Of a stretch of 44,022 bases of DNA, positions 8,137 to 17,244 are shown piece by piece (the stretch's first letter is position 1; each line of letters begins with the position of its first letter). The stretch covers positions 1-44,022 of the forward strand of contig JANTGS010000014.1 in NCBI GenBank assembly GCA_024762795.1, in the 5' to 3' direction. The notes under the pieces were generated by a model. That model was not told where the DNA came from. It ran no database searches and worked only from the letters and a program-made list of their open reading frames with translations. The position numbers and the translations under genes were made by a program. This stretch comes from Flavobacteriaceae bacterium (GTDB taxonomy: Bacteria; Bacteroidota; Bacteroidia; Flavobacteriales; Flavobacteriaceae).

Positions 8137-9915
8137 ATGCCAGATAAAGATAATAAAAAAATAACAGGAACTGTATTTGACATCCGGGTGTTTAAACGCC
8201 TGATGGGGTTTGTGGTCAACTACCGCCTTCAGTTTATTATTTCTGCGGTCTCTGCTATACTTCTGGCTGTTTTTGCGGCTGTGAGGCCGGTGCTGCTTCA
8301 ACAGATCATCGATAAATATATTACAAATAAAAAACCTGATGAACTGTTACTTTTTATTGTTCTGATGTTGGTTGTCCTTTTACTTGAAGTGCTTTTTCAG
8401 TTTTTGTTTATCTATTTTGCCAACTGGCTGGGACAAAATATAATCAAGGATATCCGTACAAAACTTTTTGATCATTTGTTGGGCTTTAAGATGAATTTCT
8501 TTAATAAACAGGCTGTTGGTAAACTGGTAACCCGTGTGGTTTCTGATATTGAGACCATTTCCAGCATTTTTGGGCAGGGATTATTTACCATTATAAGTGA
8601 TCTTTTAAAAATGCTGGTCATTGCCGTGGTAATGTTTTGGATGAACTGGCGGCTTGCCTTGATCGTATTTGCTGTTTTGCCGTTGTTGATCTATGCTACG
8701 CGTGTCTTTCAAAAGGCGATGAAAGGTGCTTTTCAGGAGGTCAGGACGGAAGTGGCAAATCTGAACAGTTTTGTCCAGGAGAGAATAACAGGAATGAAGA
8801 TCGTTCAGCTTTTTACACGTGAAAAGATCGAATACCAAAAATTTTTAGGAATCAATGAGCGGCATAAAAAGGCATGGATCAAAACGGTGTGGTACAATTC
8901 TATTTTCTTTCCCATAGCAGAATTTTTACCTTCAGTTGCCATTGGTTTGGTGGTTTGGTATGGTGGTCTGCAGGCAGCGGTAAGTAGCACCGTTACACCC
9001 GGTGAGATCATTGGTTTTATTATGATGAACAATATGTTATTCAGGCCTTTAAGGCAGATCGCTGATAAATTCAATACTTTACAAATGGGAATGGTTGCTG
9101 CTGAGAGGGTATTTAAAATTATAGATACAGATGATACAGAGGAAGATACCGGAAAAGTGATTCACGATACTTTTAAAGGGAGCATTGAATTTAAAAATGT
9201 TCATTTTAGTTACCTGCAAAATGAAGAAGTGATCAAGGGTATTTCCTTTCAGGTAAATCCGGGGGAAAGGGTGGCTATAGTTGGAGCTACAGGAGCAGGA
9301 AAATCAACTATTATCAATCTGATCAACCGTTTTTATGAAATTGATACCGGTGAGATTCTAATTGATGGTATTCCCGTAAAGAACTATACACTCCATGAAC
9401 TACGCAGGCATATCGCTGTGGTTTTACAGAATGTTTTCCTCTTCTCGGATACCATCTTTAACAATATTACTTTAAAAGACCCTGCGATAACTTATGATGA
9501 GGTGGTTAAGGCAGCAAAAGAGATCGGTATACACGAATTTATTTTGAGTTTACCCGGAGGCTATGATTATGATGTAAGAGAACGGGGAGTAATGCTTTCT
9601 GTAGGGCAAAGACAACTGATTGCTTTTTTAAGGGCAGCAGTGATCAATCCGAACATTCTTATTCTCGATGAAGCAACTTCTTCCATCGATACTCATTCAG
9701 AGATACTGATCCAAAAGGCAACAGAGAAGATTACAAAGAACCGGACTTCCATCATTATTGCGCACAGGCTGGTAACGATTAAAAAAGCCGATAAGATCAT
9801 TGTTATGGATCACGGGAAAATTGTAGAACAGGGAACCCATAGTGAATTGCTGGCTAAAAAAGGTTATTACAGTAAACTTTATACCATTCAGTTTTTAGAG
9901 AAAAAGGCAGGTTAA
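8137..9915 (+). CDS. ABC exporter, fused membrane and ATPase domains (MsbA/MDR-like)
   Basis: A 592-aa half-transporter that should work as a dimer, exporting lipid, peptide or drug-like substrates. Six membrane helices occupy about residues 20-320. The ATPase domain follows with Walker A GATGAGKST (383-391), Q loop (VVLQNVFLFS), signature LSVGQRQ, Walker B ILILDEATSSID and H loop IIAHR. All catalytic residues are present; the signature is LSVGQ instead of LSGGQ, as in many Bacteroidota homologues. ATG at 8137 is preferred to the TTG one codon earlier, which abuts the truA stop. The stop overlaps the convergent cdaA stop by four bases. Substrate is not predictable. Confidence 0.93.
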   Translation: MPDKDNKKITGTVFDIRVFKRLMGFVVNYRLQFIISAVSAILLAVFAAVRPVLLQQIIDKYITNKKPDELLLFIVLMLVVLLLEVLFQFLFIYFANWLGQNIIKDIRTKLFDHLLGFKMNFFNKQAVGKLVTRVVSDIETISSIFGQGLFTIISDLLKMLVIAVVMFWMNWRLALIVFAVLPLLIYATRVFQKAMKGAFQEVRTEVANLNSFVQERITGMKIVQLFTREKIEYQKFLGINERHKKAWIKTVWYNSIFFPIAEFLPSVAIGLVVWYGGLQAAVSSTVTPGEIIGFIMMNNMLFRPLRQIADKFNTLQMGMVAAERVFKIIDTDDTEEDTGKVIHDTFKGSIEFKNVHFSYLQNEEVIKGISFQVNPGERVAIVGATGAGKSTIINLINRFYEIDTGEILIDGIPVKNYTLHELRRHIAVVLQNVFLFSDTIFNNITLKDPAITYDEVVKAAKEIGIHEFILSLPGGYDYDVRERGVMLSVGQRQLIAFLRAAVINPNILILDEATSSIDTHSEILIQKATEKITKNRTSIIIAHRLVTIKKADKIIVMDHGKIVEQGTHSELLAKKGYYSKLYTIQFLEKKAG

Positions 9916-10697
9916 TAATTCAGATCCTCTTTGATCATTTCTTTTAGATCTTCCATATCTTCAAAGAGAACAAATACACCGTTATTGATATAGGAAATCT
10001 GTCCTGTCTCTTCGGAAACCACTAATACCACAGCGTCTGTTCGGGTAGAGATGCCCAATGCCGCTCTGTGACGAAGTCCGAAATGTGCAGGAATATCAAT
10101 GGTATTTTCTATAGGAAGAATTACACGGGTAGCTGTAATGATATTATTTTCAACAATTACGGCACCATCGTGTAGCGGACTGTTCTTATAAAAAATACTC
10201 TTCAAAATTGATTTATTAACAACAATATGTTGTGAATCACCGGTCATTTTTACAAATTCCAGACTGTTATCCCGGGCAAGAACTATAAGTACACCGGTTC
10301 TGATCTTCGACATTTCTTCGCAAAAAGTAACCAGTTCCTCTACCTCATTGGGCGTTGCGATTTCAGTCTTTAAAAACTTTAGATGGCGTAAAAAGCCCTT
10401 TTTTGAGGCAAAATTGGTAGATCCCACCATCAGCAGGAATTTTCGTATTTCCTGTTGGAAAACAATGATCAATGCAATAAAACCACCACCGAGAAATTTT
10501 CCTAAAATATCGCTTAAAAGCTCCATCTTTAAAGCCACAGTAATCTTCCATATAAGATAAATGATGGCAATTCCGATAAAGATATTGTAGGCTGCAGTGC
10601 CTCTGATCAATCGATACATGTAATACAACAGCACAGCAACCAAAACGATATCGAGAATATCTAAAAAAGAAATATGTAAGAAATCCAGTGAATCCAA
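9912..10697 (-). CDS. cdaA: Diadenylate cyclase CdaA (c-di-AMP synthase)
   Basis: Makes cyclic di-AMP from two ATP at the inner face of the membrane; c-di-AMP controls potassium, osmolyte and cell-wall homeostasis. A 261-aa protein with three N-terminal membrane helices (about 10-32, 36-53, 68-86), a linker, and the DAC domain with both catalytic motifs, DGA (167-169) and RHR (199-201), intact. The start is TTG at 10697; no ATG is available between the upstream gene's stop and this point. It is the last gene of a tight LOG-folP-lipoprotein-cdaA cluster. folP next to cdaA is a recurrent arrangement in Bacteroidota. The Trk and MscS genes elsewhere in the window belong to protein classes that c-di-AMP often regulates. 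Confidence 0.95.
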   Translation of the reverse strand: MDSLDFLHISFLDILDIVLVAVLLYYMYRLIRGTAAYNIFIGIAIIYLIWKITVALKMELLSDILGKFLGGGFIALIIVFQQEIRKFLLMVGSTNFASKKGFLRHLKFLKTEIATPNEVEELVTFCEEMSKIRTGVLIVLARDNSLEFVKMTGDSQHIVVNKSILKSIFYKNSPLHDGAVIVENNIITATRVILPIENTIDIPAHFGLRHRAALGISTRTDAVVLVVSEETGQISYINNGVFVLFEDMEDLKEMIKEDLNY

Positions 10698-10724
10698 ATT
10701 GAGCCGGTTTAGTAAAAAATTAAA

Positions 10725-11381
10725 TTATTCTACATTGTAAATATATTCAATATTTTCTATAGAATATCCATCATTGTAAAATTGTGACCTTATTGTTAAA
10801 TATTTGTTGTAAGAAACGTTGTTCCCGAATTTTAGTAAAATTGTGTTTTTATGCAAAGAATCGTTTACAAAGAAGTTCCGGATGGAGTCCCTTAGGTTAT
10901 CCGTTTTAACATTGTTCAATCGTATTTCATTCTTTGCAATATCGATGATCATCGGATTTTTTTTAATCGTATCGAGTAAGGTTTTATTGTCTTCGGGAGT
11001 AAATATATAATGTGTGTCGGTAAAATCGTATAAAGCAAAAGTATTCGAGATCGTATCGGCATAACTCAGGTAAAATTGTTTGTCAACCGTTTTATGAACT
11101 AATGCATGAAGCGCATCATATTTAAGCTTCATTATTCTGGGCAAGACCTCCTTTAAAGGGAGCCGCCTGTCTATATTAAAGATCATATTGGTATTGGCAA
11201 TTTTGTTGTTTTTGTTATATATGCCAACAGTATCTCCTTTTACCACATCAAAAAAGATCCATATTTTAGAGGTGTTGTAAACATCGGTAACTCCTTTTAC
11301 GCCCAGTTTAGGGAGTTGTACTTCTTTTTTCTGGCAGCTGTTCAAAAGTAACAGCAAGATGAATAGTTTTAAGATTTTCAT
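10725..11381 (-). CDS. Lipoprotein of unknown function in the folP-cdaA operon
   Basis: A 218-aa protein that I do not assign to a family. It starts with a lipoprotein signal (MKILKLFILLLLLNSC; lipid-modified Cys16) followed by QKKE. The remainder is a soluble mixed alpha/beta protein without cysteine clusters or catalytic motifs that I recognise. Its ATG overlaps the folP stop by four bases (ATGA), so it is translationally coupled to folP, and cdaA begins 27 bases after its stop. Its placement between the two suggests a conserved accessory role at the envelope, but that is inference. Confidence 0.85.
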   Translation of the reverse strand: MKILKLFILLLLLNSCQKKEVQLPKLGVKGVTDVYNTSKIWIFFDVVKGDTVGIYNKNNKIANTNMIFNIDRRLPLKEVLPRIMKLKYDALHALVHKTVDKQFYLSYADTISNTFALYDFTDTHYIFTPEDNKTLLDTIKKNPMIIDIAKNEIRLNNVKTDNLRDSIRNFFVNDSLHKNTILLKFGNNVSYNKYLTIRSQFYNDGYSIENIEYIYNVE

Positions 11382-12202
11382 TTTATCTTTTGGAATAATT
11401 TTACACTTTCAACAGCTTGTTTCACATCGTGAACCCTTAGAATATCAGTTCCTTTCATCAGGGCTAGGGTATTGACGATACTTGTGGCATTCAGCGCATC
11501 TTCAGGTTCGATATTTAAAAATTTGTAAAGCATGGATTTTCTTGAAACGCCTGTTAAAATAGGTAGATCCAGTATTTTAAACAAATCGAGATTCTTTAAA
11601 AGTTCGTAATTCTGGTCGAGTGTTTTTCCAAATCCGAAGCCTACATCCAGAATGATGTCATTCACTTCAAGATCTCTCAACTGAGAAACTTTTTTAGAGA
11701 AATAGTAGATCAGCTCTTTGACCACATCATTGTATTTTGCCATTTTCTGCATGGTCTGCGGGGTGCCGGGCATATGCATAAGAATATAAGGAACCTGTAA
11801 TTCTGCCACAGTATCAAACATTTTTTTATCGAGATTACCCCCGGAAATATCGTTGATCATACAGGCTCCTGCCTCGATACATTTTCGTGCCACTTCACTT
11901 CTGAAGGTATCAACAGAGACCAGAACCCCGGGAAATTCCCTTAAAATTAATCTAATTACAGGTAAAATGCGTTGTAATTCTTCTTTTTTAGAAATATTCT
12001 TAGCTCCCGGCCTGGAAGAATAAGCACCAATATCGATAAAATCTGCTCCTTCTTTCAGCATTTTTCCGGTCTGTTGAATAGCATCCTTTTCAGAATTATA
12101 TTTTCCGCCATCGTAAAAAGAATCCGGAGTCAGGTTAAGGATTCCCATTACTTTTGGAATTTTCAGATCTATCAGATTTCCTTTGCAGTTTATCGTTTTC
12201 AT
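11378..12202 (-). CDS. folP: Dihydropteroate synthase
   Basis: Condenses p-aminobenzoate with 6-hydroxymethyl-dihydropterin diphosphate in folate synthesis and is the target of sulfonamides. A 274-aa TIM barrel, the usual length. Visible motifs are NLTPDSFYDGG (23-33), the SRPGA loop, DTFRSEVA, NDISGG, HMPGTP and the C-terminal RVHDV. All are consistent with an active enzyme. It begins 10 bases after the LOG gene and overlaps the lipoprotein gene by four bases. Confidence 0.96.
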   Translation of the reverse strand: MKTINCKGNLIDLKIPKVMGILNLTPDSFYDGGKYNSEKDAIQQTGKMLKEGADFIDIGAYSSRPGAKNISKKEELQRILPVIRLILREFPGVLVSVDTFRSEVARKCIEAGACMINDISGGNLDKKMFDTVAELQVPYILMHMPGTPQTMQKMAKYNDVVKELIYYFSKKVSQLRDLEVNDIILDVGFGFGKTLDQNYELLKNLDLFKILDLPILTGVSRKSMLYKFLNIEPEDALNATSIVNTLALMKGTDILRVHDVKQAVESVKLFQKIK

Positions 12203-12212
12203 CTTTGAAATT

Positions 12213-12797
12213 TTATTTTGTAACTACTTTATTGATCACCTTACTCATTTTTGGAGCTTTATAATTTTGCATTTTTTCAAGTAGGTCGGTAACGGAATCG
12301 CTCACCAGCAACATGTTCCGGTTACTTTCTTTTAAAAAGCCTTCTTTTACCATTAGTTCCAGTTGATCGAGGATAGGATTAAAATATCCGTTGGTGTTGA
12401 GCAATCCCACAGGTTTTGCCTCAATGCCCAGTTGTCCGAGAGTTAATGCTTCAAAGATCTCATCCAGCGTACCAAAACCTCCCGGTAAGGCAATATATCC
12501 GTCAGCGAGTTTACTGATCTTGACTTTTCTTTTCGACATTTTTTTAGTCACGATCATTTGAGTAATCTCGGTATGGGCAACTTCCTCGTGTCTGAGGAGG
12601 CTCGGAATTACCCCGATCACTTTGCCCTGATGTTTTAAAATGGTATCGGCCAGGATCCCCATCAGGCCTATTTTTCCGCCACCATAGATCATCCCGATAT
12701 TTTTTTGAGCAAGATAAATTCCCAGTTCACGGGCATGTTTGGCGTAGACCGGATTAAAACCTTTACTTGATCCGCAAAAAACAGCTATTTTTTTCAA
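12213..12797 (-). CDS. LOG family protein (TIGR00730), nucleoside-5'-monophosphate phosphoribohydrolase-like
   Basis: A 194-aa Rossmann-fold protein of the 'lonely guy' family. These cleave cytokinin or purine nucleoside monophosphates to base plus ribose-5-phosphate; in bacteria the physiological substrate is often AMP or uncertain. The signature PGGFGTLDE (105-113) and the MSKRK segment (87-91) are present, as is the N-terminal FCGSS nucleotide loop. The start is TTG at 12797, directly encoding the family-typical (M)KKIAVFCGSS. It is the first gene of the folP-cdaA operon. Confidence 0.92.
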   Translation of the reverse strand: MKKIAVFCGSSKGFNPVYAKHARELGIYLAQKNIGMIYGGGKIGLMGILADTILKHQGKVIGVIPSLLRHEEVAHTEITQMIVTKKMSKRKVKISKLADGYIALPGGFGTLDEIFEALTLGQLGIEAKPVGLLNTNGYFNPILDQLELMVKEGFLKESNRNMLLVSDSVTDLLEKMQNYKAPKMSKVINKVVTK

Positions 12798-12856
12798 TAA
12801 ATCAGATTTAGAGTTTTCTCATTGAGAAAGAATTATATCTGTAAAAATAAACAAAG

Positions 12857-12864
12857 CAAAGATA
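12857..12864 (-). promoter_or_regulatory. -7 element upstream of the LOG-folP-cdaA operon
   Basis: On the minus strand this reads TATCTTTG, a full TAnnTTTG match, 60 bases before the TTG start of the LOG gene. No clear TTG lies at the -33 distance. The divergent DUF1599 gene starts at 12939. Confidence 0.45.
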
Positions 12865-12938
12865 TTTATTGGTAAGTTTTTTATAAATTCGTTTCCACAT
12901 AAAAATTTGATAAAAATTTATATAAATAAATATTTTTT

Positions 12939-13487
12939 ATGCAGAAAACTTCAAAGCAATACGATGATGTAATTGAAATATGCCGTAAGCTCTTTGTAAA
13001 CAAGATGAAGGATTATGGTAGTGCCTGGCGGATCTTAAGACTTCCTTCCCTGACCGATCAAATCTTTATAAAAGCGCAGCGTATCAGGCAGTTACAGGAA
13101 AATGATGTAAGAAAGGTTGATGAAGATGAGATTCCGGAATTTATAGGAATTATCAATTATTCGGTGATGGCACTGATCCAACTGGAAAAAGGTGTTGCGG
13201 AACAACCCGATATCGATGTGGAGGAAGCGATCAGCCTTTATGACAAACATGTGAACATCAGTAAAAAATTGATGGAAGATAAAAATCACGATTACGGCGA
13301 GGCCTGGCGTGAAATGCGTGTCAGCTCATTAACCGATCTTATTTTACAGAAGTTGCTTCGCGTAAAACAAATAGAAGATAACAAAGGGAAAACACTGGTC
13401 TCTGAAGGGATTGATGCCAATTATCAGGATATGATCAATTATGCAGTCTTTGCATTGATTCTTATCCGTGAAGAGAAAGAATCTTAA
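12939..13487 (+). CDS. DUF1599 protein with two tandem copies of the domain
   Basis: A 182-aa protein of the DUF1599 family (also called nucleotide-modification-associated domain 1). Two halves repeat the same pattern: YDDVIEICRKLF...KDYGSAWR..LPSLTDQI in residues 8-40, and YDKHVNISKKLM...HDYGEAWR..VSSLTDLI in residues 101-131. Each is followed by a helix with K/R-rich LR(V/I)(K/R)QL and an INY(S/A)V segment. This is an internal duplication of about 90 residues. The conserved D-Y-G-x-A-W and E/D residues suggest an all-helical nucleotide-binding or pyrophosphohydrolase-like fold, but no reaction is established. The DoxX-like gene follows after 9 bases. Confidence 0.87.
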   Translation: MQKTSKQYDDVIEICRKLFVNKMKDYGSAWRILRLPSLTDQIFIKAQRIRQLQENDVRKVDEDEIPEFIGIINYSVMALIQLEKGVAEQPDIDVEEAISLYDKHVNISKKLMEDKNHDYGEAWREMRVSSLTDLILQKLLRVKQIEDNKGKTLVSEGIDANYQDMINYAVFALILIREEKES

Positions 13488-13496
13488 GCCGGATAA

Positions 13497-14603
13497 ATGA
13501 ATAATATTATTACTCAAATAATCAGGATCATAGTAGCGGTAACCTTTATCTTTTCCGGATTTGTAAAGCTGATCGATCCTTTGGGTTCGGCTTATAAGTT
13601 TGAGGAATATTTTGGTGCCGATGTGTTGAATCTGGAATTTTTAATTCCGTATTCATTGCTTTTTTCAGTGGTGCTGATCCTGATAGAAATTTCTCTTGGT
13701 ACTTTGTTGTTATTGGGGTGCAGGGCGATCTATACACTTTGGGGTTTATTCTTCCTGACCCTGATCTTTTTGTTCCTTACCTGGTATTCTGCAGAATACA
13801 ATAAAGTTACAGATTGTGGTTGTTTTGGGGATGCGATCACCCTAACCCCTTGGGAAACATTTTATAAAAATGTGGTGCTGATCGTACTTATTATCTATCT
13901 TTTATTTAAACGATGGGATATTCAACCTATTTTTACCCAGATCTTTGCAGAAAAGATCTTCCTGTCTTTATTTATTGTCTATTTGCTTACACTGGGCTAT
14001 GTTCGCAGGCATTTACCTATTATCGATTTCCGGCCTTATGCCATTGGTAATAATATTGTTAAAGGCATGGAAACACCTCCTGATGCCCCAAAAGCAGTTT
14101 ATGAAGATACATGGATCTATAATGTAGATGGTAAAGATAAAGAATATACTACTGAAGAAAAACCATGGGAAATTGAGGGAGCAACTTATGTTGACCGGAT
14201 TACAAAAACCATTGAAGAAGGATATACCCCTCCTATTCATGATTTCACTATGGAAAGAAATGGTGAAGATTTAACAGCAAAGCTTTTACAGGATGAAAAA
14301 CTGATGCTGGTTGTTATGTACGATCTGAATAAAACAAAAAAAAGAGGTCTGAAACGCTTAAAAGAAGTTACCGATCGTGCACTTCATAATGGTTATCTGG
14401 TTTATGCGATCTCAGCCTCAACAGAAGAGGATTATCTGAAAATCAAAGAGGAATACAATCTTGATTTTGGTCTGCTTTTTTGCGATGGTACTACTTTAAA
14501 GACAATAATCAGAGCTAATCCCGGAATTGTAATGCTTAACAAAGGAACCATCACAGGAAAGTGGAACTGGAGAGATTTTAAAAAGATAAAATTTAAGGAT
14601 TGA
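13497..14603 (+). CDS. DoxX/MauE-like membrane protein with thioredoxin-like C-terminal domain (BT_3928 type)
   Basis: A 368-aa protein. Four to five N-terminal helices (about 5-25, 48-73, 77-97, 120-138, 150-167) carry the family motif FSGFVKLIDPLG and the cysteine pair DCGCFGD (about 106-112). A soluble C-terminal part (about 240-365) has thioredoxin-like spacing but lacks a CxxC motif (the segment LMLVVMYDLNKTKKRG replaces it). Family members in Bacteroidota are annotated as DoxX or BT_3928-like with unknown electron-transfer or envelope roles. It probably forms an operon with the DUF1599 gene. Its TGA abuts the convergent DUF1684 stop. Confidence 0.85.
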   Translation: MNNIITQIIRIIVAVTFIFSGFVKLIDPLGSAYKFEEYFGADVLNLEFLIPYSLLFSVVLILIEISLGTLLLLGCRAIYTLWGLFFLTLIFLFLTWYSAEYNKVTDCGCFGDAITLTPWETFYKNVVLIVLIIYLLFKRWDIQPIFTQIFAEKIFLSLFIVYLLTLGYVRRHLPIIDFRPYAIGNNIVKGMETPPDAPKAVYEDTWIYNVDGKDKEYTTEEKPWEIEGATYVDRITKTIEEGYTPPIHDFTMERNGEDLTAKLLQDEKLMLVVMYDLNKTKKRGLKRLKEVTDRALHNGYLVYAISASTEEDYLKIKEEYNLDFGLLFCDGTTLKTIIRANPGIVMLNKGTITGKWNWRDFKKIKFKD

Positions 14604-15221
14604 TCAATGTCCTTTAAAATTTTTTACTCCCGCAGTAACTTCAACATTGATATGGTTCTCTTCCGGTGGAATCGGACAGGAATATTTACTGTTATAGGCG
14701 CAGTAAGGATTGTAAGCTTTGTTAAAATCGATGACCATGGTATCTCCTTCCGGAATATCAAGATCTAAATATCTCCCTCCTCCGTAAGTAGTCTTGCTAT
14801 TGGTTAGATCAGTAAATGGTAAGAACAGATAGTTTTCATATTCAGGAGTTTGCATAAGTTTCTGATTCTGGTAAACAGGTAATTTAAACGTTTTACCTTT
14901 CAGTTTAAAAGTTATATAAGCATAAACCGTGTAAACAGGCAAACGGCTGGTGGTGGTTTTCATTTTAAAAGGTTTCGGATCTTTTGTGCGTTCAACCTTT
15001 GCAATTACTCTAAAATTTGTGTCTGCAGGAAAGAAATCCAGGGTTTCAAAAGTTTTCAGATCTTCTTCTGAAAGCGGAGATTCCTGAGTATCCTTAAATT
15101 CCTTATTGAGTTTTTTCTGAAATTTATCGATCTCCTTTTTAAAACTGGAATATTTAACCTTTTCCTGGGCGTAAGAAAATGTGATAAATAAAAAAACAGG
15201 TATAAATATAAGGTTCTTCAT
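14604..15221 (-). CDS. Exported DUF1684 protein
   Basis: A 205-aa protein with a cleavable signal peptide (MKNLIFIPVFLFITFSYAQ). The C-terminal half has the typical DUF1684 signature: YLFLPFTDLTN, then GGGRYLDLDIP, DFNKAYNPYCAY and CPIPPEEN. These residues are strongly conserved and look like a binding or catalytic site, though the function is unknown. It is a single gene, convergent with the DoxX-like gene with no bases between their stops. Confidence 0.88.
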   Translation of the reverse strand: MKNLIFIPVFLFITFSYAQEKVKYSSFKKEIDKFQKKLNKEFKDTQESPLSEEDLKTFETLDFFPADTNFRVIAKVERTKDPKPFKMKTTTSRLPVYTVYAYITFKLKGKTFKLPVYQNQKLMQTPEYENYLFLPFTDLTNSKTTYGGGRYLDLDIPEGDTMVIDFNKAYNPYCAYNSKYSCPIPPEENHINVEVTAGVKNFKGH

Positions 15222-15345
15222 GGGTTTACTTTTTCCAAAGATAAATATTTAATGATAAAATTGATGATAGATGAATACAATTGTTTGATAAATTATTTCA
15301 ATATGATTACAAAAATAAATACATTACTTTCTATACATTTACAGG

Positions 15346-16539
15346 ATGCTGACTAAATTATCGACACCTTACCGTGGACTTTCCAAAGAAATATGGATCC
15401 TAGCCCTGATCACTTTTATCAATCGGGCGGGTGCCATGGTGGTTCCGTTTCTGTCGTTATATCTTACAAAATATCTTCATTTTTCTTTAGGACAGGTAGG
15501 TTGGATAATGAGTTTTTACGGATTAGGATCGATCCTCGGGGTTTATATGGGTGGAAAACTTACCGATAAAATAGGTTATTACAAAATAATGTATGTCAGT
15601 ATGTTCCTTACCGGAGTGGCTTTTTTAGTGATACAGTTCATTTATAGTTTTTATATATTGTGTTTAAGTGTTTTTATTCTTACAGCCATTGCTGATGCTT
15701 TCCGGCCTGCATTGTGGGTGGCCCTTTCTGCCTACAGTAAAGAAGAGAACAGAACTCGTTCAGTTACTCTGATCAGGCTGGCCATAAATTTAGGGTTTTC
15801 CATGGGTCCCGCATTGGGAGGTTTTATCATTGCAGGATTAAGTTATCAGGGTTTGTTCTGGGTTGACGGAATTACAACCTTGATCGCCGCAGTAATGATC
15901 TTAAAGTTTTTACATCTTAAACCATTTCATAAGGAAAGGTCAGATAATCCGGTTGAAAAAAAACTTTCTCCTTACCGGGATAAACAGTTCTTGCTTTTCT
16001 GGAGTGGAATGTTTTTAATCGGTTTTACTTTTATGCAGTACTTTTCTACTTTGCCTCTTTATTATAACGAAGTAATGCATTTGACCGAAAAGGATATAGG
16101 GTGGTTGCTTTCGCTGAATGGTTTACTGGTATTTTTAACAGAGATGCCCATTGTACATCATATGGAGAAATATAGTTTTAACAAGTTGAATATCGTGATC
16201 TTAGGAACTTTTTTAATAGCATTAAGCTTTTTTGTTCTGCTGATTTCTCCCTGGATAGGAATGGCTGTAATCGGGATGGTCTTGATGAGCTTTGGTGAGA
16301 TCTTCGGTTTCCCGTTTTCTAATTCCTATGCTATGGAAAGAGCAAAGAAAGGTAATCAGGGAGCTTATATGGCTTTGTACAGTATGTCATTTTCAGTAGC
16401 TCATATCCTCGGTCCGAATTCAGGAATGCAGTTAGTTGAAAGGTATGGCTATGATTTTACCTGGTATGTAATGGGAAGTTTGTTGTTATTATCGGGTATT
16501 ATATTTTTGTTGTTAAGAAGCTTTACAGAGGAGAAATAA
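15346..16539 (+). CDS. MFS transporter (drug/proton antiporter-like)
   Basis: A 397-aa major facilitator protein with about 12 membrane helices. The loop 2-3 motif is present as GGKLTDKIGYYK (about 76-87), and a motif C-like region MGPALGGFI lies in the fifth helix, which suggests an exporter of the DHA1/MdtH type. Substrate cannot be predicted. It is a single gene, and its TAA abuts the stop of the convergent methyltransferase. Confidence 0.9.
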   Translation: MLTKLSTPYRGLSKEIWILALITFINRAGAMVVPFLSLYLTKYLHFSLGQVGWIMSFYGLGSILGVYMGGKLTDKIGYYKIMYVSMFLTGVAFLVIQFIYSFYILCLSVFILTAIADAFRPALWVALSAYSKEENRTRSVTLIRLAINLGFSMGPALGGFIIAGLSYQGLFWVDGITTLIAAVMILKFLHLKPFHKERSDNPVEKKLSPYRDKQFLLFWSGMFLIGFTFMQYFSTLPLYYNEVMHLTEKDIGWLLSLNGLLVFLTEMPIVHHMEKYSFNKLNIVILGTFLIALSFFVLLISPWIGMAVIGMVLMSFGEIFGFPFSNSYAMERAKKGNQGAYMALYSMSFSVAHILGPNSGMQLVERYGYDFTWYVMGSLLLLSGIIFLLLRSFTEEK

Positions 16540-17244
16540 TTATAATAAAGTAAGTCTGGCCAGGTAATCATAATGTTCCCCTTCCAGAATAAGTTTGCAG
16601 GATAATCCGGCCTCTTCAGCACACTTCTTTAGGTTGTTAAAATCTACATACATCCAGTTAAAAGGATCGTCAGTTTCGTCTTTATAGGCAACTTTAAAGA
16701 TTACTTCCCCGTAATAATCATTGCTTTTTTCAAGATAATAATCCTCCTCTTCAAACATATAACTGATATCTGAGGAGTCAGTTAATATTTGTCCTCCGGG
16801 GTTTAACAAAGATTTTAAGTGAGACAGAAAACGACTAAGATTCTTTAATTTCCCGCTCATACCTGCCCCGTTCATCAGGGCCAATAGGGTATCATATTTT
16901 TCATTTTTCAGATTGAGCACATTGATCTGCTTTGCATTTTTTATGCCACGGAGTTTGCAGGTTTCGATGGCTCCCCTGGAGATATCTATTGCCTTGACAT
17001 CAAGTCCTTTTTCCTGTAAATAAAGAGAATGACTTCCGGAGCCACAGCCGATATCGAGAACCTTCCCGTAAGCCAGATCCAAAGCTTTTTGTTCAAGAAC
17101 GGGCATTTCGGTATAGTTTCTGAACAGATAGGGCAGAAGCAAAACATCTTCTCCGGAAACGGAAGACCAGGTAATAAGATCTTCTGAATAATTAGCATTT
17201 TGATAATCGAGAATTGCTTTTCCAAAAAGGTCTTTCATAATCAT
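16540..17244 (-). CDS. Class I SAM-dependent methyltransferase
   Basis: A 234-aa protein with the SAM-binding fold. Motif I is VLDIGCGSGSHSL (about 63-75), the acidic end of strand 2 is KAIDIS, and the post-motif segment is LLALMNGAGM. The substrate is unknown; small-molecule methyltransferases of this shape are common in Bacteroidota. The ATG at 17244 follows the DASS transporter stop with no gap (TAAATG), so it is translationally coupled; a second ATG two codons later is also possible. Confidence 0.88.
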   Translation of the reverse strand: MIMKDLFGKAILDYQNANYSEDLITWSSVSGEDVLLLPYLFRNYTEMPVLEQKALDLAYGKVLDIGCGSGSHSLYLQEKGLDVKAIDISRGAIETCKLRGIKNAKQINVLNLKNEKYDTLLALMNGAGMSGKLKNLSRFLSHLKSLLNPGGQILTDSSDISYMFEEEDYYLEKSNDYYGEVIFKVAYKDETDDPFNWMYVDFNNLKKCAEEAGLSCKLILEGEHYDYLARLTLL

